NCBI RefSeq assembly: GCF_004297125.1
Contig: NZ_SCVD01000020.1
Span: 62,001-126,000, forward strand
DNA from: Phenylobacterium sp.
GTDB lineage: Bacteria > Pseudomonadota > Alphaproteobacteria > Caulobacterales > Caulobacteraceae
DNA: 64,000 nt
Reading direction: 5' to 3'
Shown: piece after piece, positions 28,883 through 38,907 of the stretch
Position numbering within the stretch: the first letter of the stretch is position 1
Layout: each line of letters starts with the position of its first letter
Notes under the pieces: generated by a model
What the model was told of the DNA's origin: nothing
The model's input: the letters and a program-made list of their open reading frames with translations, nothing else
The model's database searches: none
Position numbers and translations under genes: made by a program

Positions 28883-29790
28883 GCGGGCCTGCCGATCCGC
28901 TTGATCTCCCAGTGGAGATCGATGCCCGTCTTCGCCTTCACATCCGCGCGAACGGCCTCGCCCAGGCCCTCCAGATCCGCGGCGGTCGCTTCCCCGGTGT
29001 TGATCATGAAGTTCGAGTGCAGCGGCGAGAACATGGCCCCACCATACGGCTTTCCGCGCCAGCCCGCCTCATCGACGAGCTTCCATGAGGAATGGCCCGG
29101 CGGATTCTTGAAGGTGGAACCGCCGGTTTTCTCGCGGATCGGCTGGGTCGTCTCGCGGCGCGCGGTGATCTCGGCCATGCGCGCCTGGACGGCTTCGGCG
29201 TCGTCGGCGCGGCCCTGATAGGTCGCCTCGACCCAGATGATGTCGGCCGGCGCCTCGGAATGTCGGTAGGTATAGCCGAAGTCCGCCAATTGCAGCTCCC
29301 GCCGCGTCCCGGAGCGATCGTAGCCCCAGGCGGAGACAAGCACATCCTTGGTTTCGGAACCGTAGCAGCCGGCGTTCATGGTCAGGGCCCCGCCGATCGT
29401 GCCGGGGATGCCGGCGTAGAACTCGAGGCCCGCGATCCCCGCCTTCGCCGCCGCGCGCGCCACCGCGGCGTCCAGTGCAGCCGAGCCGGCGACGATCCGC
29501 TGGTTGGCGGGATCGGCCTCGACACCGGCGAAGACCCGGCCGGCCAGCCGGATCACCGCGCCTGGCACGCCAGCGTCCCGGATGATGACGTTCGAGCCGA
29601 CGCCGAGCACGGTCACCGGCACGTCGGCCGGCAGGCCTTTGAGGAAATCCGCGAGGTCCGCCGGGTCCGCGGGCAGGAACAACAGCTCCGCCGCCCCACC
29701 GACCCGGAACCAGGTGAAGGGCCCCAGCGGCTCGTCCCGCAGCAGCTTGCCGCGGACCGCCGGCAGCGCGTCCCGCCAGTCCCGGCTCAT
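28879..29790 (-). CDS. murB: UDP-N-acetylenolpyruvoylglucosamine reductase MurB
   Basis: FAD-dependent reductase making UDP-MurNAc. The 303 residues include the FAD-binding signature [18 protein letters not shown], the flavin loop [20 protein letters not shown], the catalytic serine in GGSTFKNP, and a C-terminal glutamate region ([27 protein letters not shown]). It overlaps murC by four bases at its start. Confidence 0.97.
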   Translation of the reverse strand: MSRDWRDALPAVRGKLLRDEPLGPFTWFRVGGAAELLFLPADPADLADFLKGLPADVPVTVLGVGSNVIIRDAGVPGAVIRLAGRVFAGVEADPANQRIVAGSAALDAAVARAAAKAGIAGLEFYAGIPGTIGGALTMNAGCYGSETKDVLVSAWGYDRSGTRRELQLADFGYTYRHSEAPADIIWVEATYQGRADDAEAVQARMAEITARRETTQPIREKTGGSTFKNPPGHSSWKLVDEAGWRGKPYGGAMFSPLHSNFMINTGEATAADLEGLGEAVRADVKAKTGIDLHWEIKRIGRPA

Positions 29791-31199
29791 TTGCCCAGCG
29801 CTTCCAGCTCGGCCGGCAGGGCGTAGGCCCAGCTCGTGATGTCGCCGGCGCCCAGCAGGACCACCAGGTCGCCCGCGGTCGCCTCCTCGTGGATCAGGCC
29901 GGCCAACTCGGACGGGACGCCCAGCGGCAGCACGCGGCGGTGGCCATAGCGGCGCAGGCCATCCACCAGGCTGTCCTTGCTGACCCCCTCCAGCGGCGTC
30001 TCGCCGGCGGCGTAGACGTCGGCCACCACCACCGTGTCTGCGTCGGCGAAACAGGCGCTGAACTCGTCGAACAGGTCGCGCAGGCGCGTGTAGCGGTGCG
30101 GTTGCACCACCGCGATCACCTTGCCGGCGGTCACCGCGCGGGCCGCCTTCAGCACCGAGGCGATCTCCACGGGATGGTGGCCATAGTCGTCGACGATCCG
30201 CACGCCGTTCGCGACGCCCGTGGTGGTGAAGCGCCGCTTCACCCCGCCGAACTCCGCCAGGCCCTTGCGGATCGCCGCCTCGCCCAGGCCCAGCTCGCGG
30301 GCCACGGCCACCGCGGCCAGCGAGTTCAGCACATTGTGCTGGCCCGCCATCGGCAGGTGCAGATCCACGTACCGCAGGGTCTCGCCCTCGCGCGGCCGGA
30401 TCACCGCGTCATAGCGCGCACCGTCCGGGCCCATTCTGATATTTTCGGCGCGCACCTCGGCCTGGGGATTCACGCCGTAGGTGACCAGACGGCGGTTCTC
30501 GACCCGGGCGGCCATCGCCAGCACCTCCGGGTGGTCGGTGCAGATCGCGGCGAAGCCGTAGAACGGGATGTTCTCCACGAAGTCGCGGAAGGCCTTCTTC
30601 ACCGCTTCGAAGTCGCCGTAGTGGTCCAGGTGCTCGGGGTCGATGTTGGTGACCACCGCGCAGGTGGACTTCAGCTTCAGGAAGGTGCCGTCGCTCTCGT
30701 CGGCCTCGACCACGATCCACTCGCCGGTCCCCACCTTGGCGTTGGTGCCATAGGTGTTGATGATCCCGCCGTTGACCACCGTCGGGTCCAGGCCGCCGGC
30801 GTCCAGCAGCGAGGCGATCATCGAGGTGGTGGTGGTCTTGCCGTGGGTGCCGCCCACGGCGATCGAGAACTGGAGCCGCATCAGCTCGGCCAGCATCTCG
30901 GCCCGCCGGACCAGCGGCAGCCGGCGTTCGCGGGCGGCCACCATCTCCGGATTGTCCGGCTTCACCGCCGTCGAATAGACGACGGCATAGGCGCCCTCGA
31001 TATTGGCCGGATCCTGGCCGATGAAGATCTTCGCGCCCAGCTTCTCCAGCCGCTCGGTGTTGGCGCTGGCCTTGGCGTCGGAGCCCTGCACCGTGTAGCC
31101 GGTGCGCATCATGATCTCGGCGATGCCGCTCATGCCGATGCCGCCGATGCCGATGAAGTGCATGGGGCCGATTTCGAAGGGAACGGGTCGTCGCGTCAT
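29787..31199 (-). CDS. murC: UDP-N-acetylmuramate--L-alanine ligase MurC
   Basis: Adds L-Ala to UDP-MurNAc. The 470-residue length is normal. The N-terminus [16 protein letters not shown] is the UDP-binding glycine motif, [13 protein letters not shown] is the ATP P-loop, [10 protein letters not shown] and [11 protein letters not shown] are catalytic-domain motifs, and [14 protein letters not shown] and [12 protein letters not shown] mark the C-terminal domain. It starts 43 bp after murG. Confidence 0.98.
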   Translation of the reverse strand: MTRRPVPFEIGPMHFIGIGGIGMSGIAEIMMRTGYTVQGSDAKASANTERLEKLGAKIFIGQDPANIEGAYAVVYSTAVKPDNPEMVAARERRLPLVRRAEMLAELMRLQFSIAVGGTHGKTTTTSMIASLLDAGGLDPTVVNGGIINTYGTNAKVGTGEWIVVEADESDGTFLKLKSTCAVVTNIDPEHLDHYGDFEAVKKAFRDFVENIPFYGFAAICTDHPEVLAMAARVENRRLVTYGVNPQAEVRAENIRMGPDGARYDAVIRPREGETLRYVDLHLPMAGQHNVLNSLAAVAVARELGLGEAAIRKGLAEFGGVKRRFTTTGVANGVRIVDDYGHHPVEIASVLKAARAVTAGKVIAVVQPHRYTRLRDLFDEFSACFADADTVVVADVYAAGETPLEGVSKDSLVDGLRRYGHRRVLPLGVPSELAGLIHEEATAGDLVVLLGAGDITSWAYALPAELEALGK

Positions 31200-31242
31200 C
31201 TCGACGTGCTAGCCCATCAGGCCGCGCCGGGGAATATGCGGC

Positions 31243-32334
31243 CTATCTGGCGGTCGCCTCGACGACGTCGGCCAGCCGCTCGGCGGCGTCGGGGATGGCC
31301 ACGGAGCGGGACGCGGCCGCCATCCGGGCCAGGCGGTCAGGATTGCTCAGCAGCTTTTCCAGCGCGCTGGCCAGGGATTCCACGGTGAGCTGGCTTTCGC
31401 GGGCGACCTCCGCGCCGCCGGCGTCGGCCAGCAGCTTGGCGTTCTGGCCCTGGTCGTCGTCGATGGCGATGGCCAGCGGGACCAGAATGGCGGGCTTCCC
31501 GGCGACGGCGAACTCGCAGACCGAGCCGGCGCCCGAGCGGCCGATCACCAGGTGGGCGTCGCGCAGGCGGGTGGCGATGTCACGGAAGAACGGCGCGATC
31601 TCGGCGTCGACCAGGGCGTCGCGGTAGGCCCGCCGCGCGGTGTTCATGGACTCCGCCCGGGTCTGCTGCTGGACGATCAGCCGCTTGCGCAGCTCCTCCG
31701 GCAGGGCCTTCACCGCCTCGGGCACCAGTTCGGAGAGCAGCCGCGCGCCCTGGCTGCCGCCGGTGACCAGCAGGCGCAGGGGGCCGTTCGGCTCCGGCGG
31801 GACATAGGCGATCTCGGCCAGGGCGCGGATCGGCGGCCGCACCGGATTGCCGACGACCCTGGCCCGCTCGGCCACGCCCCGGGGCGCCTTCGCCAGCGTC
31901 GGGAAGGCGCAGGCCACGGTCTGAACGTGCGGCGCGAGGAACCGGTTGGCCCGGCCCATCACCGCATTCTGCTCGTGGATCACGCTCGGGCGGCGGTCCA
32001 GCACCGCGGCCACCAGGGCCGGCGCCGACGGGTAGCCGCCGAAGCCGACCACCACGTTCGGGTTGATCTCGCGGAACGCCGCGCGGGCCTGCAGGGCGCC
32101 GCGCATCACCGCGAAGCCCGCCCGCAGCATCCCGATGGGGTCGCCCGGCTTGAAGGTGGCCGCCGACAGGCCGATGCGCCGCTCGGCGGGGAAGTCCTGC
32201 GCCAGGCCCGCCACCCGTTCGTCCGAAGCCAGCACGATGCCCCAGCCCCGCGCGATCAGGGCCTCGGCCAGGGCCTGGGCGGGAAACAGGTGGCCGCCGG
32301 TTCCCCCGGCGGCGACGATGGCGATCTTGCGCAT
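31243..32334 (-). CDS. murG: UDP-GlcNAc:undecaprenyl-PP-MurNAc-pentapeptide transferase MurG
   Basis: Membrane-associated glycosyltransferase that converts lipid I to lipid II. The 363-residue product starts MRKIAIVAAGGTGGHLFPA, the GT28 donor/acceptor loop. Also present are GFGGYPSAP, HEQNAVMGRANRFL, LLVTGGSQGARLL and a second GRSGAGSVCEFAVAGKPAILVPL. The ATG lies two bases after the ftsW stop. Confidence 0.97.
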   Translation of the reverse strand: MRKIAIVAAGGTGGHLFPAQALAEALIARGWGIVLASDERVAGLAQDFPAERRIGLSAATFKPGDPIGMLRAGFAVMRGALQARAAFREINPNVVVGFGGYPSAPALVAAVLDRRPSVIHEQNAVMGRANRFLAPHVQTVACAFPTLAKAPRGVAERARVVGNPVRPPIRALAEIAYVPPEPNGPLRLLVTGGSQGARLLSELVPEAVKALPEELRKRLIVQQQTRAESMNTARRAYRDALVDAEIAPFFRDIATRLRDAHLVIGRSGAGSVCEFAVAGKPAILVPLAIAIDDDQGQNAKLLADAGGAEVARESQLTVESLASALEKLLSNPDRLARMAAASRSVAIPDAAERLADVVEATAR

Positions 32335-32336
32335 GG

Positions 32337-33512
32337 TCAGCTGAACGTCCCGGCCTTGGCCAGGCCTTCGGTCGCCACGTAGGCGCCGGGCCGGCGCCGG
32401 GTGAGCGCCAGGGCCAGACCCATCGTCAGGCCCATCGCCAGCATGGAGGAGCCGCCGTATGAGATGAAGGGCAGGGTCATGCCCTTGGTCGGCATCATGT
32501 TGAGGTTTACCGCCAGATTGATGATCGCCTGCTGGCCGACCAGTACGAACAGGCCGGCCGCCGCGACCTGTTCGAACGGATCGTTCAGCTTCATGGCGCG
32601 CTGAAGGCCGCGCACGACCACGAACGCAAAAAGCGAGATCACCAGAAGCAGGAAGACCAGGCCGAATTCCTCGGCGCCCACCGAGGCCGCGAAGTCGGTA
32701 TGCAGGTCCGGCACCTTGCGCTTCATCACGCCCTCGCCCGGGCCGCGACCGAACAGCCCTCCGGCGGCCTGGGCGACCGCGGCGGCGTCCACCTGGTGAG
32801 TGTCGGCCTTCTCCGGCGAGAAGAAGCGGTCCACCCGGCTCTGCACGTGGGAAAACATGAAGTAGGTCGACGACAGGCCCGCGATGGCGGTCGCGCCCAG
32901 CAGCATCACCCAAGACATCGGCACGCCGGCCATCCAGAACGCCGCCCCGAAGGCGACGGTGATCAGCACGGTCTGGCCCACGTCGGGCTGGATCAGCAGC
33001 AGCCCCACCGAGACGCCGAACAGGCCGAAGGCGATCGAGACGCCCGGCACCCCCTGCCCCTTCTGTCCCTCGGCGAACATCCAGGCGACGAGGATCACGA
33101 GGGCCGGCTTCATGTACTCTGATGGCTGGAAGGTGAAGCCGCCGAACTCGAGCCAGCGGGTCGCGCCCTTGGCGTTGTGACCGATGAACGGCAGCGCGAT
33201 CATCACCGCGATGGCCCCCAGCCAGATGAAGAAGGCGGCGCGGCGCACACCCTTCACGTCCAGCATCGAGACGCTGAGCAGGATGGCGATGGCGCCCACG
33301 GCGAACACGCACTGGCGAACGGCGAAGTGGAACGGGTCGCCGATGTTCATTCGCTGGGCGGCGGCCGGGCTGGCCGCGAACGAGATCACCACCCCGATGG
33401 CGATCAGGATCGCGACGACCCCCAGCATCCAGCGGTCGACGGTCCACCACCACACGCCCAGCGGCGAGCGGTCGGACCGGGGGAAGGCATGCGCGTTACT
33501 GGCGGTCGTCAT
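32337..33512 (-). CDS. ftsW: Peptidoglycan glycosyltransferase FtsW
   Basis: SEDS-family polymerase acting with FtsI at the septum. The 391-residue, ten-helix product carries GATRWLEFGGFTFQPSEYMKPALV, QPDVGQTVLI, FGLVFLLLVISLF and the hallmark PFISYGGSSMLAMG near the C-terminus. The start at 33512 overlaps the murD stop (ATGA). The frame is open further upstream, but that part only mirrors murD in another frame. Confidence 0.97.
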   Translation of the reverse strand: MTTASNAHAFPRSDRSPLGVWWWTVDRWMLGVVAILIAIGVVISFAASPAAAQRMNIGDPFHFAVRQCVFAVGAIAILLSVSMLDVKGVRRAAFFIWLGAIAVMIALPFIGHNAKGATRWLEFGGFTFQPSEYMKPALVILVAWMFAEGQKGQGVPGVSIAFGLFGVSVGLLLIQPDVGQTVLITVAFGAAFWMAGVPMSWVMLLGATAIAGLSSTYFMFSHVQSRVDRFFSPEKADTHQVDAAAVAQAAGGLFGRGPGEGVMKRKVPDLHTDFAASVGAEEFGLVFLLLVISLFAFVVVRGLQRAMKLNDPFEQVAAAGLFVLVGQQAIINLAVNLNMMPTKGMTLPFISYGGSSMLAMGLTMGLALALTRRRPGAYVATEGLAKAGTFS

Positions 33513-34939
33513 GCGGCCCCCCCGTTTTGCTTTGCCGGCGTCGCCTTGCCGGCGGCGATGGCCGCGACGGCGGCGCGGAACGCCTCGCCCCGGGCCTCGA
33601 AGTCGGCGAACTGGTCGAAGGAGGCGCAGGCCGGCGACAGCAGGACGATGGCGTCCTTGCCCGCGGCCGCGGCGTCCTTGAAGGCGGCCTCCGCGGCGGC
33701 GGCGATGGTCCCGCTCTGCACGGCCTCGGCCTTGCCCTTCAGCGCCTTGGCGAAGGCGGGCGCGGCCTCGCCCACCAGATAGGCCTTGATGACGCGCGGG
33801 AAGAGGTCGACCAGATCGTCGATGCCGCCGGTCTTCGGCTGGCCGCCCGCGATCCAATAGAACCTGGGATAGCTCGACATGGCCTGGCGCGCCGCGTCGG
33901 CGTTCGTGGCCTTGCTGTCGTTGACGAAGCGCACCTTGCCGACCGCGCCGACGGTCTCCATCCGGTGCGCGAGCCCCGGGAAGGTCATCAGGGCGCGCGC
34001 GGCGGTGGCCGGTTCGATCCCCAGGCCTCGCGCGGCGGCGTAGGCGGCCGCGGCGTTCTGCCAGTTGTGGCGGCCGGGCAGCGAGCGCGCGCGCTTCAGG
34101 TCCGTCACTTCCGAGGTCCGCTCGCCGGCGGCGTCGTACAGCAGGCCGTCCAGGGCGTAGACGCCCCGGCTCATCGCCTTGCTGGCCGAGATGGGGACGA
34201 TGGTGCGGCGGTTGGCGGCAGTGATCTCGGTGCAGATCCGCTGGCCCCACTCGTCGTCCACGCCGATGACGGCGGTGTCGCCCTTGCCCTGGTTCAACAG
34301 GATCCGCTTCTTGGCGGCGACATAGCCCTCCATGTCGCCGTGCCGTTCGAGATGGTCGGGCGAGACGTTGAGGATGATGCTGACGTCGGCCTTCAGGCTG
34401 GAGGTCAGGTCCAGCTGGTAGGAGGACAGCTCCAGGACGTAGACCGCCCCGCCGTGCATGTCGTCCAGGCTGAGGACGCCCGTGCCGATGTTGCCGCCGA
34501 TCCGCACGTCGCGTCCGGCCTCGGCGCAGATGTGGCCGATCAGGGCGGTGGTGGTGGACTTTCCGTTGGTGCCGGTGATCGCGACGATCTTCGGCCGCTT
34601 GTGCTCGACCGCGGCGTTCACGGTGCGGGCGAACAGCTCGATGTCGCCCAGGATCTCGACGCCCGCGGCCTTGGCCTTTTCCACGGTCCAGTGCGGCGCG
34701 GGGTGGGTCAGGGGCACGCCCGGCGACAGCATCAGGGCCGCGAACTCCGACCAGTCGGCCACGGTCAGGTCGGTGACCTCGAAGCCCTCGGCCTCGGCGG
34801 CCTCGCGGGTGGCGGCCTTGTCGTCCCAAAGCGCCACCTTGGCGCCTCCGGCCATGAGGGCGCGCGCCGCGGCCAGACCCGTGCGGGCCAGGCCGAACAC
34901 GGCGACGGTCTTCCCTTCAAAGCCGCGGACCGGGATCAT
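33509..34939 (-). CDS. murD: UDP-N-acetylmuramoyl-L-alanine--D-glutamate ligase MurD
   Basis: Adds D-Glu to UDP-MurNAc-L-Ala. The 476 residues show VAVFGLARTGLAAARAL, P-loop GTNGKSTTTALIGHI, LELSSYQLDLT, NVSPDHLERHG, and C-terminal FVNDSKATNADA, WIAGGQPKTGGID and LLSPACASFDQFADFEARG. It begins 23 bp after mraY. Confidence 0.98.
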   Translation of the reverse strand: MIPVRGFEGKTVAVFGLARTGLAAARALMAGGAKVALWDDKAATREAAEAEGFEVTDLTVADWSEFAALMLSPGVPLTHPAPHWTVEKAKAAGVEILGDIELFARTVNAAVEHKRPKIVAITGTNGKSTTTALIGHICAEAGRDVRIGGNIGTGVLSLDDMHGGAVYVLELSSYQLDLTSSLKADVSIILNVSPDHLERHGDMEGYVAAKKRILLNQGKGDTAVIGVDDEWGQRICTEITAANRRTIVPISASKAMSRGVYALDGLLYDAAGERTSEVTDLKRARSLPGRHNWQNAAAAYAAARGLGIEPATAARALMTFPGLAHRMETVGAVGKVRFVNDSKATNADAARQAMSSYPRFYWIAGGQPKTGGIDDLVDLFPRVIKAYLVGEAAPAFAKALKGKAEAVQSGTIAAAAEAAFKDAAAAGKDAIVLLSPACASFDQFADFEARGEAFRAAVAAIAAGKATPAKQNGGAA

Positions 34940-34962
34940 CAGAGGTTAGGCCGAGCCCCTCC

Positions 34963-36072
34963 CTATCGCAGCTTCAAGGTGGCGAGGCCGACCAGGGCCA
35001 GCATCACCGCGACGATCCAGAACCGGATCACGACGGTCGATTCCGACCAGCCCAGCTTTTCGAAATGGTGGTGCACCGGCGCCATGCGGAACACGCGCTT
35101 CCCCGTCAGCTTGAACGAGGCCACCTGCACCACGACCGACAACAGTTCGGCGACAAACAGGCCGCCGATGATCGCCAGGACGATCTCGTGGCGGGTGGCG
35201 ACCGCGATCGTGCCCAGGGCCCCGCCCAGGGCCAGCGAGCCGGTGTCGCCCATGAAGATCTTGGCCGGCGGGGCGTTGTACCAGAGGAAACCCAGGCCCG
35301 AGCCGATCAGGGCGCCGCAGAACACCGCGAGCTCACCCACGCCGGGCACGAAATGGAGCTGCAGGTAGTTGGCGAAGACGTAGTTGCCGACCAGGTAGGC
35401 GATCAGGCCATAGGCGGCCGCGGCGATCATCACCGGCACCGTCGCCAGCCCGTCCAGGCCGTCGGTGAAGTTCACGGCGTTGGCCGCGCCCACGATGACG
35501 AAGGCGCCGAACAGCAGGTAGCCCCAGGAAAGATCGACGAAGAGCTGCTTGAAGATCGGGAAGGTCACCGACGTCAGCAGTTCCGGGCTCTCGGGCGGCT
35601 TGGCGGCGAAGACGATGATCAGGGTGATCGCCGCCATGGCGATCGCCGCCTCGAGCACCAGCCGCAAGCGGCCCGAGATACCGGCGGTGGTCTGCTTGGT
35701 GACCTTGGAATAGTCGTCCAGGAAGCCCAGCAGGCCGTAGCCGCCGGTGACGATCATCACCGCCCAGACGTAGACGTTCGACAGGTCGGCCCAGAGCAGC
35801 GTGCCGGAGAACAGGCCCGCCAGGATCATCACCCCGCCCATGGTGGGGGTGCCGGCCTTCTCGACGATGTGGCGTTCGATGCCCTCGGCGCGGATCGGCT
35901 GACCCTTGCCCTGCTTGGCCTTCATCCACCGGATGAACCGCGAGCCCAGCAGCACGACCACCAGCTGGGCCGTGACGATCGCCAGGCCGGTCCGCGTGGT
36001 CTGGTACTTCAGCAGGTTGAGGATCGGAACGTAGCCGGCCGAGGCGAACGTCAGATAGAGCCAGTAGAACAT
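34963..36072 (-). CDS. mraY: Phospho-N-acetylmuramoyl-pentapeptide transferase MraY
   Basis: Polytopic enzyme that makes lipid I. The 369-residue product has [13 protein letters not shown], the aspartate motif [49 protein letters not shown] and [13 protein letters not shown]. Its ATG shares one base with the murF stop. Confidence 0.98.
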   Translation of the reverse strand: MFYWLYLTFASAGYVPILNLLKYQTTRTGLAIVTAQLVVVLLGSRFIRWMKAKQGKGQPIRAEGIERHIVEKAGTPTMGGVMILAGLFSGTLLWADLSNVYVWAVMIVTGGYGLLGFLDDYSKVTKQTTAGISGRLRLVLEAAIAMAAITLIIVFAAKPPESPELLTSVTFPIFKQLFVDLSWGYLLFGAFVIVGAANAVNFTDGLDGLATVPVMIAAAAYGLIAYLVGNYVFANYLQLHFVPGVGELAVFCGALIGSGLGFLWYNAPPAKIFMGDTGSLALGGALGTIAVATRHEIVLAIIGGLFVAELLSVVVQVASFKLTGKRVFRMAPVHHHFEKLGWSESTVVIRFWIVAVMLALVGLATLKLR

Positions 36073-37460
36073 CAGCCGCGCTCCCCGGAACCGACGGCGA
36101 GCAGCGCCTGGACGATTAGCCCGGCCTTCGACCCGTTCGACCCCTTCACCATCACCACGTCGCCGGCCTCTACGGCCTGTGCGAGCTGCGGCGCGAGCGC
36201 GGCAGCCGTTTCGGCGTAGCCGCCCCGCCGAGTCGGCGGAAGGGCGTCCCAGAGCGATTTCATCAGAGGACCGGCGCAGAAGACGAGGTCAATCGACGCA
36301 GCCTCCAGCGCAGCCTCCAGCCCGGCGTGGAAGGCCTGGGCTTCCGGGCCCAGCTCCAGCATGTCGGTGAGCGCTACGATCCGGCGGCCGGCGGTGGCCC
36401 GCGCGCCCAGCGTCCTGATGGCCGAGGCCATCGAGATCGGGTTGGCGTTGTAGCTCTCGTCGATCAGCGTGAAGGCCCCGCCCTTCACCGCGACCGAGCT
36501 TTCGGCGCCCCGGCCGGCCAGCGGCTCGAACGATCCCAAGGCCGCCAGGCTCCTGTCCAGGTCGACGTCCAGCGCCTCCAGCATCAGCAGCACGGCCATG
36601 CTGTTCAGCCCCCAGTGGAAGCCGGTCTGCAGGATCGGGAAGTCCATCGCCTTGCCGTGCAGGCGCGCCTGGACCACGGCGTGGCTTCCGGGGACCTGGA
36701 AGTCGATGAGGCGGGCGTCGCAGCCCTCTCCCGTGCCGAACGTCCGGACCATCGCCCCCGCCTTCAGCGCCTCCGCCCGCAGGAGATCGAACCACCTGTT
36801 GTCGGCGTTCAGCACCGCCACGCCGCCGGGCTCGAGGCCCTCGAACACCTCGGCCTTGGCGCGGGCCACGCCCGCTTCGCCGTCGGGGAAGTTCTCGGTA
36901 TGCACCGGGCCGACCGTGGTCACCACGACCGCATGGGGCCGGACGAACCGGGTCAGCGGCCGGATCTCATCGGCGTGGTTCATGCCGATCTCGAACACCG
37001 CGCGCTCGGTGTCGGCCGGCATGCGGGCAAGCGTCAGCGGCACCCCGATGTGGTTGTTGTAGCTCTTCACCGACGAGTGCGCCCGGCCGGCCAGGGTCAG
37101 CCCCGCCATGATCGCCTGGGTGACGCTGGTCTTGCCGACCGAGCCGGTGACCGCGCCCCGCCTGGCCCGGACCGCCCGGTCGCGGGCCGCGATACCGAGT
37201 CTCTCCAAGGCGACCAGGGTGTCCGCGGCCTTCACGAAGGGCGCGTCGACATCCTGGGAGACCAGCGCGCCGGCCGCGCCCTTGGCCATCGCCTGGGCCA
37301 CGAACTCATGGCCGTCACGCACGCCCGCCAGGGCCACGAACAGGTCGCCCGGTTCCAGGGTGCGAGTGTCGATGGAGACGCCGGTGGCCGAGAACCCGCC
37401 GCCTTCCGCCCCGCCCGTCGCCCTAGCAATGTCCGCTGAGGTCCAAAGCGGGTCAGCCAT
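36072..37460 (-). CDS. murF: UDP-N-acetylmuramoyl-tripeptide--D-alanyl-D-alanine ligase MurF
   Basis: Adds D-Ala-D-Ala to the muramyl tripeptide. The 462-residue product carries the substrate motif [20 protein letters not shown], the P-loop [47 protein letters not shown] and a C-terminal [12 protein letters not shown]. The ATG at 37460 overlaps murE by eight bases; a TTG two codons earlier is possible. Confidence 0.97.
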   Translation of the reverse strand: MADPLWTSADIARATGGAEGGGFSATGVSIDTRTLEPGDLFVALAGVRDGHEFVAQAMAKGAAGALVSQDVDAPFVKAADTLVALERLGIAARDRAVRARRGAVTGSVGKTSVTQAIMAGLTLAGRAHSSVKSYNNHIGVPLTLARMPADTERAVFEIGMNHADEIRPLTRFVRPHAVVVTTVGPVHTENFPDGEAGVARAKAEVFEGLEPGGVAVLNADNRWFDLLRAEALKAGAMVRTFGTGEGCDARLIDFQVPGSHAVVQARLHGKAMDFPILQTGFHWGLNSMAVLLMLEALDVDLDRSLAALGSFEPLAGRGAESSVAVKGGAFTLIDESYNANPISMASAIRTLGARATAGRRIVALTDMLELGPEAQAFHAGLEAALEAASIDLVFCAGPLMKSLWDALPPTRRGGYAETAAALAPQLAQAVEAGDVVMVKGSNGSKAGLIVQALLAVGSGERG

Positions 37461-38907
37461 GGACAAGCTCCAGGGCCTTCGCCGTCTCCTCGACGTCGTC
37501 GAACGGATGGACCGTGGCCCCGACGATCTGGCCCTGCTCGTGGCCCTTGCCGGCCACCACCAGGACGTCGCCGTCCTGCATCATCGCCGCCGCCGCGCGG
37601 ATCGCCTCGCGCCGGTCGCCGATCTCCTTCGCGCCCTTGGCGCCGGCCAGAACCTCGGCGCGGATCGCGGCGGGAACCTCTGAGCGCGGATTGTCGTCCG
37701 TGACGATGGCCACGTCGGCCAGGCGCGCGGCGACCTCGCCCATCAGCGGGCGCTTGCCCCTGTCGCGGTCGCCGCCCGCGCCGAAGACGACGATCAGCTT
37801 GCCGCGCACATGCGGGCGCATGGCCTTGAGCACCGTCTCCAGGCCGTCGGGCGTGTGGGCGTAGTCGACATAGGCCTCGCCGCGCGAGGACCCCGCGCCG
37901 ACCCGTTGCAGCCTTCCGGGCGCGCCCGTCAGCCGCTCCAGGCCGGCGAAGGTCTCCTCGAGGCTCATGCCCGCCGCGCGGCAAAGTCCCGCCGCGACCA
38001 GGGCGTTGGAGGCCTGGAAGGCGCCCGCCAGCGGCAGCCGCACGTCCCAGATCTTGCCCTCGGCTCGGATCGCCAGCCGCTGGCCGTCCGGCAGCAGGGT
38101 CCGCTCCAGCAGCTTCAGCGCCTGCCCGGTCTCGCCCACGCTCATGACCCGCTGGCCCGAGACCACCGAGGCGGCCGCGAAGAACGGGAAGGCCTCGTTG
38201 TCGGCGTTCAGCACCGCCGTGGCGCCGCGCGGCATCAGCTGTTCGAACAGCCGAAGCTTGGCCTTCATGTAGGCGTCCATGGTGTGGTGGTAGTCGAGGT
38301 GGTCCTGGCTGAGGTTCAGGAACCCCGCCGCCGACAGCCGCACGCCGTCGAGCCGCCGCTGGTCGATGCCGTGCGACGAGGCCTCCATGGCGAAGTGGGT
38401 GACGCCCAGCTGGGCGATGTGCATCAGCAGCTCGGCGACGTCGCCTGCGTCGGGCGTGGTCAGGCCGGGCGGCGTCACCTGCAGGTCCGCCTGGCCGGGC
38501 CGGGAGACCGTGACGCCCAGGGTGCCCATGCTGGCCGAGACGTGGCCGGCGCCGGCGAACATCTGGCGGCAGAAGTTGGCGACCGAGGTCTTGCCGTTGG
38601 TGCCGGTGACCGCCACGCAGGTCTGCGGCTGGCGGCCCCAGAAGTTGGCGGCGGCCAGAGCATAGCCGCGGCGCGGGTCGCGGCAGATCACGGTGGGGAC
38701 CGAGAGGTTCAGGTCCTGGTCGGCGATCACCGCCGCGGCGCCCGCCTCCACTGCCTTGGCCGCGAAGGCCGCGCCGTCGGCCCGCGAGCCCGGCAGGGCG
38801 GCGAACAGGAAGCCCGGCTTCACCTTGCGGCTGTCGGCGGTGACGCCGGTGATCTCCGGGTCGACGCCCAGGTGACGCTTCACAAGGTTGGTCAGGCGAA
38901 GGCTCAT
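37453..38907 (-). CDS. murE: UDP-MurNAc-tripeptide synthetase MurE (meso-DAP type)
   Basis: Adds the third residue of the stem peptide. The 484 residues include GVTADSRKVKPGFLFAALPG, P-loop VTGTNGKTSVANF, EASSHGIDQRRLDGV, NLSQDHLDYH, and the DNPR motif (TDDNPRSE), which selects meso-diaminopimelate. The ATG at 38907 overlaps the ftsI stop by four bases. Its reading frame is open upstream into ftsI, but only as an antisense-free shadow. Confidence 0.97.
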   Translation of the reverse strand: MSLRLTNLVKRHLGVDPEITGVTADSRKVKPGFLFAALPGSRADGAAFAAKAVEAGAAAVIADQDLNLSVPTVICRDPRRGYALAAANFWGRQPQTCVAVTGTNGKTSVANFCRQMFAGAGHVSASMGTLGVTVSRPGQADLQVTPPGLTTPDAGDVAELLMHIAQLGVTHFAMEASSHGIDQRRLDGVRLSAAGFLNLSQDHLDYHHTMDAYMKAKLRLFEQLMPRGATAVLNADNEAFPFFAAASVVSGQRVMSVGETGQALKLLERTLLPDGQRLAIRAEGKIWDVRLPLAGAFQASNALVAAGLCRAAGMSLEETFAGLERLTGAPGRLQRVGAGSSRGEAYVDYAHTPDGLETVLKAMRPHVRGKLIVVFGAGGDRDRGKRPLMGEVAARLADVAIVTDDNPRSEVPAAIRAEVLAGAKGAKEIGDRREAIRAAAAMMQDGDVLVVAGKGHEQGQIVGATVHPFDDVEETAKALELVHG